From: Peptococcaceae bacterium
GTDB taxonomy: Bacteria > Bacillota > Peptococcia > Peptococcales > Peptococcaceae
Assembly: GCA_019420345.1 (NCBI GenBank)
Contig: JAHZHI010000029.1
Location: forward strand, 1 to 50,532
DNA: 50,532 nucleotides
Direction: 5' to 3'
Part shown: piece after piece, positions 17,141-25,004 of the stretch
How positions within the stretch are numbered: position 1 is the stretch's first letter
How the letters are laid out: every line of letters starts with the position of its first letter
The notes under the pieces: model-generated
Database searches by the model: none
The model's input: only the letters and a program-made list of their open reading frames with translations
What the model was told of the DNA's origin: nothing
Program-made: the position numbers and the translations under genes

Positions 17141-18013
17141 TTATTGTTCCATCCAGGCCAGCCATTGGTCGATGTTGCGTGTCGCTTGGGCGCGGCCCTT
17201 CTGCCAGGCGTCTTCGAGCTTGGCGGTGTCATGTTCGGTGCGTTCAATTGACATTTCTTCCGGATAAAGCACGAGGGCGCGGCCTTCCTGCTCAAGCTGG
17301 TCAATGAAATCCATCTGGCGGTTGTAATTGGCGGCACGGGTTTCCAACGCTTCAACAACTTTTGGATAGTTGTGGTAGAGGGCTTTGGTTAAACCCATGT
17401 TTTTCGATGGTTCACGGCGGAATCCGCGCACGTGGGTGGGCAGGATGACGAAGCGTTCAATGCCTGCATCAATGGCTGGCTGCAGCACAAAGCCTTCGCG
17501 CACGCCGCCGTCTACATAAGCTTGACCATCAATATAAGTGGATGGCATGACCACAGGCAATGAACTAGAGGCGCGGCAGACTCGGCAAAGATCGCCGTAG
17601 CTGTGAATATCGTTTTTGTGCCAATAACGTAAATTTCCGGTTTCAGCGTTGAAGGCAGATAAGACCACTTCGGACGGACTGTTGCAGAACGTATCCCAGC
17701 TGTGTTGAGCATGGTCGTCGTCAAAGAAGGCTTCTTCATAAATATAATGAGAATTGAAGTAACCATGGCCGCGCAGGAAATGTTTGGCACCAATGAAGTT
17801 TGGATCACCGGCAATATCGATAAAGCAACGATGCAGACGCGGAATGTTGCGCAGCGTGTAGCAAACGGCAATAGATGTACCGGCACTGACGCCTGTGATA
17901 TAAGGAAAATAAATATCGTGTTCAAGGAAGACGCTGGCGATGCCGCCAGAGTATGCAGCACGCATGCCGCCGCCTTCACAGATTAAAGCTGTGTTTTCGA
18001 TGAAATGTTGCAT
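17141..18013 (-). CDS. Patatin-like phospholipase
   Basis: 290 residues from ATG 18013 (AAGGAG 8 nt upstream; the longer reading frame has no ribosome site and would begin before the promoter). Patatin hallmarks: oxyanion motif EGGGMRAAYSGG (13-24), nucleophile GVSAG (Ser43), and the catalytic dyad Asp168 in VDGG. Such serine acyl hydrolases cleave phospholipids or other acyl esters; this short, signal-less form resembles the YjjU/RssA-type bacterial patatins. It stands alone, with its own promoter and terminators on both sides. Confidence 0.88.
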   Translation of the reverse strand: MQHFIENTALICEGGGMRAAYSGGIASVFLEHDIYFPYITGVSAGTSIAVCYTLRNIPRLHRCFIDIAGDPNFIGAKHFLRGHGYFNSHYIYEEAFFDDDHAQHSWDTFCNSPSEVVLSAFNAETGNLRYWHKNDIHSYGDLCRVCRASSSLPVVMPSTYIDGQAYVDGGVREGFVLQPAIDAGIERFVILPTHVRGFRREPSKNMGLTKALYHNYPKVVEALETRAANYNRQMDFIDQLEQEGRALVLYPEEMSIERTEHDTAKLEDAWQKGRAQATRNIDQWLAWMEQ

Positions 18014-18047
18014 GAAGGATGCTCCTTTGCTGAATGGTGTTGAGTTT

Positions 18048-18056
18048 ATTATAGCA
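18048..18056 (-). promoter_or_regulatory. Extended -10 promoter for the patatin gene
   Basis: TGC-TATAAT on the minus strand, 35 nt before ATG 18013; no good -35. Confidence 0.5.
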
Positions 18057-18093
18057 CATTGCATTGCGATGCGGGAATCGAGCAAAACTTGTG

Positions 18094-18131
18094 CAGAAAA
18101 AAGCCCCTCATTTAAGCGGATGAGGGGCTTT
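18094..18131 (-). terminator. Terminator of the polyphosphate operon
   Basis: A 12-bp stem AAAGCCCCTCAT / ATGAGGGGCTTT with an 8-nt loop; on the minus strand it is followed by six Ts. Confidence 0.85.
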
Positions 18132-18137
18132 GATGTC

Positions 18138-18566
18138 TTAATCTTCAACGGCGTCAACAGGTTTGTCTTTCTTCTTATCTTTTTTGCCGTCTTTGTTCTT
18201 CTTTTTATCTTTTTTCTTGCTGTCTTTCTTTTTATCCTTTTCTTTTTTATCGCCTTTTTTGGCTTCTTTGTCCTTCTTATTCTTTTTGTGCTTTTTATCC
18301 TTTTTCTTATCTTTCTTTTTGTCTTTGTCTTTGTCTTTTTTCTTCTTTTTCTTGTCGCTTTTGTTGTCCTTTATTGGGGAGATGGCATCTTCTGTGGTGC
18401 CTTCTTCTTCAGGCGTGGCGACAACTTCCTCCAAATCGTCTTTCGCTGGTTCCTGCACGATGACTTCTTCATGAAGGATGGCATTTTCGCTGCCTTCGAT
18501 GAGAATAGCATCAAGTGTTGACGTTTCAGTTGAAACATCGATGTTTTGCTCGTCAAATTGTTTCAT
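18138..18566 (-). CDS. Lys/Asp-rich low-complexity protein next to polyphosphate kinase
   Basis: 142 residues in two parts. Residues 1-65 are acidic (Glu, Asp, Thr). Residues 66-136 are almost entirely Lys with Asp, in units such as KKDKKKDKKHKKNKKDK, and should be disordered and strongly basic. AAAGGGG precedes the ATG. It starts 6 nt after the stop of the polyphosphate:AMP phosphotransferase and shares its terminator, so the two are co-expressed. A polylysine tail could bind polyphosphate electrostatically or accept lysine polyphosphorylation; this is inferred from composition and context. Histone H1-like tails look similar, so DNA binding is an alternative. Confidence 0.75.
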   Translation of the reverse strand: MKQFDEQNIDVSTETSTLDAILIEGSENAILHEEVIVQEPAKDDLEEVVATPEEEGTTEDAISPIKDNKSDKKKKKKDKDKDKKKDKKKDKKHKKNKKDKEAKKGDKKEKDKKKDSKKKDKKKNKDGKKDKKKDKPVDAVED

Positions 18567-18572
18567 TTCACA

Positions 18573-20150
18573 TTACCCCTTTTGTTGTGTTTCGTTTGAC
18601 TCAGCGTTCTTTTCTTTCTGTTTCGTCTTCACTTTATTTTCTGCATGAATGTCTTGTTCGGCTTCTTCCATCAGCGCTTTCGGCACGTCTACTTTGATAC
18701 CCCTCTTTTCAAAGGCGGTGCGTGCTGCGTCGATAAAATGTTCAAGCACATGAATGCGCGCATAGCGCTTGTCCATGCTTGGTAGTACAGTCCAAGGTGC
18801 GACACTGGTTGATGTGCGCACAATCATATCGTTCATGGCTTCCACATAATCATTAAATTTATCGTGGTTGCGCCAGTCTTCATCGGTAATTTTATAGTGT
18901 TTTTCTGGTGTGTTTTCACGGTCTTTGAAACGCGCCAGCTGTTCTTCTTTATCAATGATCAACAGGAATTTCAGAAGAATGTAGCCATCTTCTACAAGCA
19001 TGGCTTCCATTTCGTTGATTTCAGCATAGGCTTCCTGCCAACGCTGCGTAGAAGTGAGACCCTCGATGCGCTCGACCATCACACGTCCATACCAACTGCG
19101 GTCATAGATGGTAAGATGCCCAGGTGTTGGGAACGTGCGATAAAAACGCCATAGATAGTGGTGATCCAGTTCATATTTTGTTGGTGCTGCTGTCGTCGCT
19201 ACACTGTACGTACGTGGGTCCATCAAGCGTGTAAGACGCTTGATGCAGCCGCCTTTGCCAGATGCATCCGTTCCTTCGAATACGATAATAGCAGGAATGC
19301 GGTGCAGATAGAGCTGGTAGAGAAGTGCTGCGGCTTCTTTCTGTAATGGACGCAGCTTGCTTCGGTATTCTTCCTCTGGCAGCGTTTTTTTCAGGTCCAC
19401 ATTGTCCAACGGATTGTAAACCACTGGTGGCAGTGGTTCCGCACAAGTTTCTGCAGGCTTATCAAGATGCCATTCCAAACAACGAATCAATGTCGCCAAA
19501 ATTTGCTTTGAAGCCATTTTTTTATCAGATGCGTCAATGACCCGCCATGGACAAGTCAGCGTGGTTGTGTTGTTAAGAACACGTTCAAAATGTGCGTTGA
19601 ATTTGTCGTAGTGTTTCAGCTGATACTTGTCAAAGTCTTCTAAGAGAAAGTTGCGGTTTTTGTCTTTGCCCAGGGCATCTATGGCTTCTGCCATTTGTTT
19701 TTCTGTTTGATCAAGGAAGAACTTCATCACCAGACAGCCATCATTGGTGAGTACACGTTCTGTAAAGGTAATATCACGCACCGACCGCAGAAAATCCAGG
19801 TTTGAAATTTCTGGATGATGCAGCAGTTCACGATAGAAACTATGGTCAAAAATACCTACACGACCATGCGTTGGAAACGCCAGGAAAAAACGCCACAGCA
19901 TTGGATGTTCATTGTCTTCCTCAGTTGCATCGTCAAATTGTGACAGATGGTAGTAGCGAGGGTCCAGCTCACGTACCAAATCGTTCAGGATCTGACCTTT
20001 CCCAGTGACTTCCCAGCCAGACAAAATAATCAACATACTGCGATCTGTATCCTTCAGCTCACGCTGTAGAGCGCCAAGCTGGCTGCCCAGATCAGACGTC
20101 TTCATTGCCAGCAGAGGATCATCTTTTGAGAAAGCCATTTTCTTTAACAT
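18573..20150 (-). CDS. pap: Polyphosphate:AMP phosphotransferase (class II PPK2, tandem domains)
   Basis: 525 residues made of two PPK2 domains, the usual class II layout. The N-terminal copy has a degenerate loop, SGWEVTGKGQ (44-53), and FDHSFY instead of the Walker B form. The C-terminal copy is canonical, with EGTDASGKGG (292-301) and IYDRSWYGR (348-356), so catalysis is expected there. The enzyme makes ADP from AMP and polyphosphate, and with adenylate kinase can regenerate ATP. About 50 C-terminal residues form a charged Lys/Glu tail. ATG 20150 is preceded by AAAGGGG and an extended -10 promoter at 20200. A Lys/Asp-rich protein is co-transcribed downstream. Confidence 0.92.
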   Translation of the reverse strand: MLKKMAFSKDDPLLAMKTSDLGSQLGALQRELKDTDRSMLIILSGWEVTGKGQILNDLVRELDPRYYHLSQFDDATEEDNEHPMLWRFFLAFPTHGRVGIFDHSFYRELLHHPEISNLDFLRSVRDITFTERVLTNDGCLVMKFFLDQTEKQMAEAIDALGKDKNRNFLLEDFDKYQLKHYDKFNAHFERVLNNTTTLTCPWRVIDASDKKMASKQILATLIRCLEWHLDKPAETCAEPLPPVVYNPLDNVDLKKTLPEEEYRSKLRPLQKEAAALLYQLYLHRIPAIIVFEGTDASGKGGCIKRLTRLMDPRTYSVATTAAPTKYELDHHYLWRFYRTFPTPGHLTIYDRSWYGRVMVERIEGLTSTQRWQEAYAEINEMEAMLVEDGYILLKFLLIIDKEEQLARFKDRENTPEKHYKITDEDWRNHDKFNDYVEAMNDMIVRTSTSVAPWTVLPSMDKRYARIHVLEHFIDAARTAFEKRGIKVDVPKALMEEAEQDIHAENKVKTKQKEKNAESNETQQKG

Positions 20151-20199
20151 ATAGTACCATCCCCTTTGTAATATGTTTAAGAAATCATGCTTATAATTT

Positions 20200-20208
20200 A
20201 TTATACCA
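20200..20208 (-). promoter_or_regulatory. Extended -10 promoter for the polyphosphate operon
   Basis: TGG-TATAAT on the minus strand about 50 nt before ATG 20150; -35 region weak. Confidence 0.5.
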
Positions 20209-20312
20209 TAGAATATTGATGAAAATCAGTGGAAATATAAACAAAAATGAAAAGACTATGTAAAGTCTGATAATTAAAGAGAAAGATATGGATAAGGTGC
20301 TTTGATAAAATG

Positions 20313-20349
20313 AAAATAAAAAAATAGACCTCCCAAAAGGAGGTCTATT
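20313..20349 (-). terminator. Terminator of brnQ
   Basis: A perfect 11-bp stem AATAGACCTCC / GGAGGTCTATT with a 5-nt loop; on the minus strand the tail is TTTTTATTTTC. Confidence 0.85.
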
Positions 20350-20367
20350 GAACGCGTCATACAATAT

Positions 20368-21723
20368 TTAGTCGTCTTTGCCTTCGTCGTAGATTTCGAA
20401 GACCACTTCTTCGGAATCTTTTTTGCGACGTGGAATGAAGGAGAAGATCACAGCAAGAACAATGGCTGGAATGATCCATGCGAGGCCGAAACTGTTCAGC
20501 GGCAGGGTGGCTTTGAATGCCAGGAGGCTGTCGATCCAGCCTGCGGAGATACCAAGGCTGCCAACTGCAGAGAGACCATCGATGAAGCTGATGAGGAAAG
20601 CACCGATGAGGGCGCCGATATAAGCGTTCTTGTTAGGAATGAATCGGTCGAAGCAGTTGCAGATGACGAGCGCCATGAGCACAGGATAAACCATATTAAG
20701 GAATGGCACAGCAAGGTTGATGATGGTTGTTACACCGAGAACAGAAATCAGCAGCGCTGCAATAACGGTGAGGGTAACAATCAACTTGTAGGAAAGCTTG
20801 CCGTTGGACAATTCATTGAAGTATTCACCGGTGGTGACGGTGAGGCCGACTGCTGTGGTCAGGCAGGCGAGGATAACGGCTGCGGAGAGGCAGTAGGTCC
20901 CGACGTTGCCAAGCAGGCCTTGGGTCATTTGGACGAGCAAAGTGGAGCGGTCGATGTCAGCTGGGAAAGCGCTGGTTGAACCTGCGCCGCCATAGGTAAG
21001 ACCGCAGTATACAAGCCCGAGCAGAATGGCTGCGATGACGCCGCAGCGAATACTCATAGAAAGCTGTTCTTCACGGTTGTTGTAGCCACGGGCGACAATG
21101 TTGGACAAGGCAACACCAGCGAACATAGAAGCTGCGAGGGCGTCCATGGTCTGATAACCTTCGGTGAACCCGCCAGCGAAGGTGTATACAGGTTCAGCAG
21201 CAGCACCTGGTTCGCCAATTGGTGCAATAATAGCAGCCACAACGATGGCGAAAAGTGTCAGCAGAAGAAATGGTGTGAGGTATTTGCCGAGACGGTCAAT
21301 TACGCGAGAACGATTGATGGTCAGTGCCCAAACAATAATGAAGAATACAATAGAGCTGGCCTGAATTGGCACATTTGGCAATAATGTATGTACCCCAACT
21401 TCGTAAGTTGTGGCAGCGGTACGTGGAATGGCGAACATTGGCCCAATGGAGAGCACGACAATGAGCCCCAGCAGGCGACCAAAAGGACGCCCAGCGTAGC
21501 GTGCTAATGTCATAATGGTACCACCACTGCGCAATGTCGCATAGACGGTCATCAGCGGCAGCCCAACACCTGTAATAATAAAACCAATAAGTACTGGGAA
21601 CCAGGTGTCGCCGGCGTGTAAACCGAGATATGGTGGAAAGATCAGGTTGCCGGCGCCCAAGAACATTGAGAACAGCGCAAACCCGACGATGATCAAGTCT
21701 TTGACTTTTCGATTCATTTTCAT
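20368..21723 (-). CDS. brnQ: Branched-chain amino acid:cation symporter, LIVCS family
   Basis: 451 residues from ATG 21723, with AAGGGGG 5 nt upstream. About twelve membrane helices. The N-terminal FALFSMFLGAGNLIFPPYLGLHAGD is the hallmark of BrnQ carriers, which import Leu, Ile and Val with Na+ or H+. GLTVTTGEYF and the C-terminal RRKKDSEE tail also fit, and the length is normal. It is transcribed alone from a promoter at 21773-21801 and terminated at 20313. The gap to the divergent nucleoid-protein gene is 186 nt and carries both promoters. No T-box or other leader is evident. Confidence 0.93.
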   Translation of the reverse strand: MKMNRKVKDLIIVGFALFSMFLGAGNLIFPPYLGLHAGDTWFPVLIGFIITGVGLPLMTVYATLRSGGTIMTLARYAGRPFGRLLGLIVVLSIGPMFAIPRTAATTYEVGVHTLLPNVPIQASSIVFFIIVWALTINRSRVIDRLGKYLTPFLLLTLFAIVVAAIIAPIGEPGAAAEPVYTFAGGFTEGYQTMDALAASMFAGVALSNIVARGYNNREEQLSMSIRCGVIAAILLGLVYCGLTYGGAGSTSAFPADIDRSTLLVQMTQGLLGNVGTYCLSAAVILACLTTAVGLTVTTGEYFNELSNGKLSYKLIVTLTVIAALLISVLGVTTIINLAVPFLNMVYPVLMALVICNCFDRFIPNKNAYIGALIGAFLISFIDGLSAVGSLGISAGWIDSLLAFKATLPLNSFGLAWIIPAIVLAVIFSFIPRRKKDSEEVVFEIYDEGKDD

Positions 21724-21772
21724 TAATCCCCCTTTGATGTTATGATACGTGAATATGCCGTATATAACACCT

Positions 21773-21801
21773 ATTTTACGGGGTAGCTGGGAAATGTGCA
21801 A
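21773..21801 (-). promoter_or_regulatory. brnQ promoter
   Basis: Minus strand: -35 TTGCAC, exactly 17-nt spacer, -10 TAAAAT, about 50 nt before the start codon. Confidence 0.6.
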
Positions 21802-21845
21802 CCTAAAACCGAAGTATTATGCATAATTGATTGTAATAGAAAGGC

Positions 21846-21874
21846 TTGCATCGTTTAGATGCCTCGGGTATACT
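21846..21874 (+). promoter_or_regulatory. Promoter for the nucleoid-associated protein gene
   Basis: -35 TTGCAT, 17-nt spacer, -10 TATACT, 35 nt before the ATG; divergent from the brnQ promoter. Confidence 0.6.
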
Positions 21875-21909
21875 GGGGAAACTGGAATGAATGAGAAAGA
21901 AGGCGTTTC

Positions 21910-22917
21910 ATGATACAGATTCAGGAAGCTATTTTGCATGTTTTTGACGCCATTGGCGTCCAAGAGGTGCTCTCGGAACGATCGCTTAATCCGCACAATG
22001 CGGTAATGATTGAATACATCAGTCACCATATTGAGCGCGGCCTGGAAGATCCAGCGGCAAGCCATGCCCAGTTTGTTGAAAACAGTCCAGTACCGCGGCG
22101 CACGCGGGAATATGTGCAGGGCGGTGAAAGCCTTGTTGACTATTCCAAATGGCTGGCGAGCTTGTTTTTTGGCGAACTGCGGGAAATGGCCGTGGAGGAC
22201 AATTACCACCTTATTATCGCGCGGTTTATGACGGAGCTTGGCGTGCCATATTTGGCGATTCTGGCGCTGGCCGACAAGCTTGCCTACACGCACCAGGTGG
22301 ATGCGGACGATGAAGGAAAACTGGCTGCTTCGATTGCGGTGCATCATTCCATCATGCCGCAGCCAACGCAGCGTGTGAAGGGTTATGCGTTCATCAATCT
22401 CGAGGACTTTGGCATTCGTCTCTGTGACATCAAACTGAAGCATGAGAAGGAAACGGTGCGCATTTTCGAAGAGGTGGTGCTTGGCTGCATCACCGAGCCG
22501 TCGAGTCGTGACAGCTATCGTCACATTCGCCAAATGACATTGGCCGTTGCTGACGATTATTCACAGGACCCTGTGGAAGCGCTGGCGCGTGCGAAGCATT
22601 TTTTGGCGGATAACGCTCGTGAAAGCGACATCGTTGAAACGCGCACGCTGGCTGAAAAAACGTTCCCAGATTCCATTCAGATGCAGAGTGCTTTCATGGG
22701 TGAGGTGAGCTACGCCAACTTACCAGAGAATCTTGTGCTTGAACGTGGTTTTGCACAGAAGCAGACCGAGACCTATAAGTTGGTCGCCGATGGCGAAATC
22801 ACACTGACCATTCCAGCGGAGTGGTACGACGATCCAGCGCGTGTGGAGATTCGCATGGAGCAGGATGGTACCACCACCATCAGCATTCGTGGCATTGAAC
22901 ACTTGACGAGCAAATAA
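21910..22917 (+). CDS. Nucleoid-associated protein, NdpA/YejK family
   Basis: 335 residues, no signal or membrane segments. The start MIQIQEAILHVFDAIGVQEVLSE and the FVENSP...R...Y pattern match the 37-kDa nucleoid-associated protein family (NdpA/YejK-like), whose Gram-positive members are of this length. The biochemical role of the family is poorly defined; E. coli YejK associates with the nucleoid and topoisomerases. AGAAAGAAGG lies upstream of the ATG, a weak ribosome site. Single-gene unit between its own promoter and a long-stem terminator. Confidence 0.8.
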   Translation: MIQIQEAILHVFDAIGVQEVLSERSLNPHNAVMIEYISHHIERGLEDPAASHAQFVENSPVPRRTREYVQGGESLVDYSKWLASLFFGELREMAVEDNYHLIIARFMTELGVPYLAILALADKLAYTHQVDADDEGKLAASIAVHHSIMPQPTQRVKGYAFINLEDFGIRLCDIKLKHEKETVRIFEEVVLGCITEPSSRDSYRHIRQMTLAVADDYSQDPVEALARAKHFLADNARESDIVETRTLAEKTFPDSIQMQSAFMGEVSYANLPENLVLERGFAQKQTETYKLVADGEITLTIPAEWYDDPARVEIRMEQDGTTTISIRGIEHLTSK

Positions 22918-22923
22918 AATTAA

Positions 22924-22977
22924 AAAATAAGAGCACTTGCATTCGTCTCAAACGATGAATGCAAGTGCTCTTATTTT
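22924..22977. terminator. Long-stem bidirectional terminator
   Basis: A 24-bp stem (22924-22947 with 22954-22977, one G-U pair) around a 6-nt loop, with T-runs on both sides. It serves the convergent nucleoid-protein and XRE genes and ends 2 nt before the latter's stop. Confidence 0.85.
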
Positions 22978-22979
22978 GT

Positions 22980-23576
22980 TTAAAAGAGGCCGAGCCAATC
23001 GAACAGCGCCATGCTGCCGTAGGTGATGGCGCCGCCGATAAGGGCGGCTGCGATGATCATGGCGATGATTCGTGGCCAACGGTGTTTTGGACGCTGGGTG
23101 CGGATGACGGCAAGATCGTCCAAGCTGGCGCCTTGATCAAAGGCAAGTATTTCTTTGTAAGTTTGGATGTCGTACATTTTTTTGTAGAGTTCCACACGCC
23201 CGCAGTAGTAGGTGCAGAGGCTGAAAATAAACGCCCAGATGATGATTCCCCAGGTATCCGCGAAAACGAAAAGTGGTACCGCCGTGAGCACGGTCGCAGC
23301 CATGCCGATGGTAAAAAGCATCGAGTCGCGTTGAAAACCTACGCGTTCTTGTTCAACAATTTCATGTTTCATTTCTTCTACATCTCCTTTAATAAGTTCG
23401 TCCAGAGATACAGAAAAGACGTCACTCAGCAACAACAGAGTGTGAATGTCGGGATAGGTTTTGTTGTTTTCCCAGTTCGAAATGGATTGTCGCGATACAA
23501 AGATGCGTTCTGCCAATTCGTCTTGAGAGATGCCAAGTTCCTTACGATATTGTTTGATCTGTGTTCCAAGTTCCAT
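22980..23576 (-). CDS. XRE-family regulator with C-terminal membrane domain
   Basis: 198 residues from ATG 23576 (AAAGGAGG about 10 nt upstream). Residues 4-66 form a Cro/C1 HTH (QDELAERIFVSRQSISNWE). The C-terminal part has two hydrophobic segments near 90-125 and one near 172-195, so the regulator is membrane-tethered, an arrangement common in Firmicute XRE proteins that sense envelope state. It is convergent with the nucleoid-protein gene. A 16-bp palindrome lies upstream at 23669. The target and the signal are unknown. Confidence 0.85.
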   Translation of the reverse strand: MELGTQIKQYRKELGISQDELAERIFVSRQSISNWENNKTYPDIHTLLLLSDVFSVSLDELIKGDVEEMKHEIVEQERVGFQRDSMLFTIGMAATVLTAVPLFVFADTWGIIIWAFIFSLCTYYCGRVELYKKMYDIQTYKEILAFDQGASLDDLAVIRTQRPKHRWPRIIAMIIAAALIGGAITYGSMALFDWLGLF

Positions 23577-23668
23577 GTTTTCTGAACCTCCTTTGTTTGT
23601 GAACTCATTGTTGCAGAAAATGTAAAAACGCGCCATCAAAAGGGCTGGACAAACGGTGTTTTGGCCTC

Positions 23669-23684
23669 GTCAAAGTGCTTTGAC
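23669..23684. promoter_or_regulatory. 16-bp palindrome upstream of the XRE gene
   Basis: GTCAAAG-TG-CTTTGAC, perfect 7-bp arms, in the 145-nt gap between the XRE gene and the isochorismatase gene. It could be an operator for the XRE protein or a weak terminator for the upstream gene; there is no U-run. Confidence 0.3.
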
Positions 23685-23721
23685 AGACGATGAAACGCGG
23701 TCAGGGAGCGGCTTCTGGCAA

Positions 23722-24366
23722 TCAGCCTTTGACGAATGCGGAAATAATGTCCTGGCTGCTTGTGATCGTGACGCCAATGTTTTTTAGCTCGTCCATGCCC
23801 TGCTGGTAGAGACCAGACATGGCATCCTGCGCCAAAACGAGTCGAAAATCGCGTTCGCTGGCTTCGTATATTGAGGTGCGCGGGCAATTTGGAAAATTGC
23901 AGCCGGCAAAAATCAGCGTGTCGATGCCCAGCGCACGCAGAGAATCTTCAAGTGAGGTTTGATAAAAAGCGCCCCAGCGTGGTTTATAAAGAACGTAGTC
24001 GTGGCTGCCGATGCGCTGTACCTGGCCAGTCAGCAGATGATCCCAGTTGAGAGGCGGAGCATCGGTGGGTTTCAGCACATCGGGAAAATCCGCACCGCGG
24101 CTAAAAGGGGTGAGCAACGCCGTCCCTGCTTTCACTGCGCTGCGCCGACAGAGATCGACGTTGCTGCCATCGGGCAGATAGGCGCGGACAACGTGGAAAA
24201 TCGGCCGACCAGCCTCGCGCATACGCTGGCAGAGCGCTGTCAAGGAAGGCAGCACATCCATGCTTCCGGGAATTTCCATGGCAGCGCCAGGCAGCACGCA
24301 GTCGTTTTGGAAATCGATGATGACGAGCGCGCTCTGCGCATAGTGCGGGGAGAGATAATCGCTCAT
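23722..24366 (-). CDS. Isochorismatase-family cysteine hydrolase
   Basis: 214 residues from ATG 24366, whose ATGA overlaps the stop of the nitroreductase gene (translational coupling); a GTG at 24375 is an alternative. The catalytic triad is visible: Asp18 in IIDFQND, Lys128 in YKPRWGAF and Cys161 in GCNFPNCPRTS. The fold hydrolyses isochorismate, nicotinamide or N-carbamoyl compounds; the longer acidic insert (residues about 90-115) and PRTS after the Cys do not match nicotinamidase, so the substrate is open. Confidence 0.88.
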   Translation of the reverse strand: MSDYLSPHYAQSALVIIDFQNDCVLPGAAMEIPGSMDVLPSLTALCQRMREAGRPIFHVVRAYLPDGSNVDLCRRSAVKAGTALLTPFSRGADFPDVLKPTDAPPLNWDHLLTGQVQRIGSHDYVLYKPRWGAFYQTSLEDSLRALGIDTLIFAGCNFPNCPRTSIYEASERDFRLVLAQDAMSGLYQQGMDELKNIGVTITSSQDIISAFVKG

Positions 24367-24860
24367 GCCTGCCACCAGTGGATGCGGTTTTCGTCAAAGC
24401 GATCCTGCTGTTGTTTTTCTTCGGCAGGATGTCCGAGCGGGAAGAGGGCAAAGGCGCGCAGGTTGTCTGGAATGTCGAGAATTTTTTCCACAGCCTGCAT
24501 GCGATCTTCCAGAGGAGCAATGCCGATCCAGGTGCCGCCCAGCCCAAGGCTGTCGGTGGCAAGCCAGATGTTTTCCATACAGATGGAAAGATCGATTTCG
24601 GCGAATTGTGGCACACGGCAGTCTTTGCGGTAACAGGAGACTATGGCGGCCGCGGCATTTTCGGTGAATGCGCCATATGGCGAAGCGCCAGCCAGGGCCT
24701 TCAATGTGGCTTTGTCAGTGACCACGTAAAATTCCCATGGCTGCTGATTGGTGGCCGACGGTGCCTGCATGCCGGCACGGAGAATTTTTAACAGATCATC
24801 ACGAGAAACCGGTTCGTTGGTGAATGATCGAATACTGGTACGATGAAATAATGCGTTCAT
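24363..24860 (-). CDS. Nitroreductase-family FMN oxidoreductase
   Basis: 165 residues from ATG 24860 (AAAGGAG upstream). FMN-phosphate binding HRTSIRSFTNEPV at the start, SATNQQPWEFYVV in the middle and GLGGTWIG late are characteristic of the short nitroreductases, which transfer electrons from NAD(P)H to nitro groups, quinones or other acceptors. It is co-transcribed with the isochorismatase-like hydrolase through an ATGA overlap, suggesting a two-step conversion or detoxification. The promoter was not located with confidence; the 144-nt gap to the SPFH gene holds the SPFH promoter on the other strand. Confidence 0.9.
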   Translation of the reverse strand: MNALFHRTSIRSFTNEPVSRDDLLKILRAGMQAPSATNQQPWEFYVVTDKATLKALAGASPYGAFTENAAAAIVSCYRKDCRVPQFAEIDLSICMENIWLATDSLGLGGTWIGIAPLEDRMQAVEKILDIPDNLRAFALFPLGHPAEEKQQQDRFDENRIHWWQA

Positions 24861-24924
24861 AATGATCGCTCCTTTCTTTCCATAAGTATACCGAGCTTTT
24901 CCACAACTGTGCAAATGTTTTCGC

Positions 24925-24953
24925 TTGCCGATCCGGAAAAGTGATGGTATAAT
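24925..24953 (+). promoter_or_regulatory. Promoter of the SPFH operon
   Basis: -35 TTGCCG, exactly 17-nt spacer, extended -10 TGG-TATAAT. The transcription start is expected near 24960, inside the palindrome at 24955-24975. Confidence 0.7.
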
Positions 24954-24954
24954 A

Positions 24955-24975
24955 GTGATATCAAAATGATATCAC
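24955..24975. promoter_or_regulatory. Perfect 21-bp palindrome over the SPFH operon start site (operator)
   Basis: GTGATATCA-AAA-TGATATCAC, 9-bp perfect arms, beginning 2 nt after the -10 box. A dimer or tetramer bound here would block transcription. The operon encodes a ribbon-helix-helix protein (27081), a natural candidate for autoregulation. A related element lies at 28113. Confidence 0.6.
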
Positions 24976-25004
24976 GTTGAAACAAAAGAAAGGAATGAAG
25001 AAAA

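Noticed and set aside
18163..18521. Phe/Leu/Ser-rich plus-strand frames over the Lys/Asp-rich gene
   Set aside because: They are the complement of AAG/GAC repeats; the minus-strand gene has a ribosome site, operon context and terminator.
21724..21909. T-box or leucine-responsive leader before brnQ
   Set aside because: The leader is only about 50 nt after the promoter and shows no T-box sequence or terminator/antiterminator pair.
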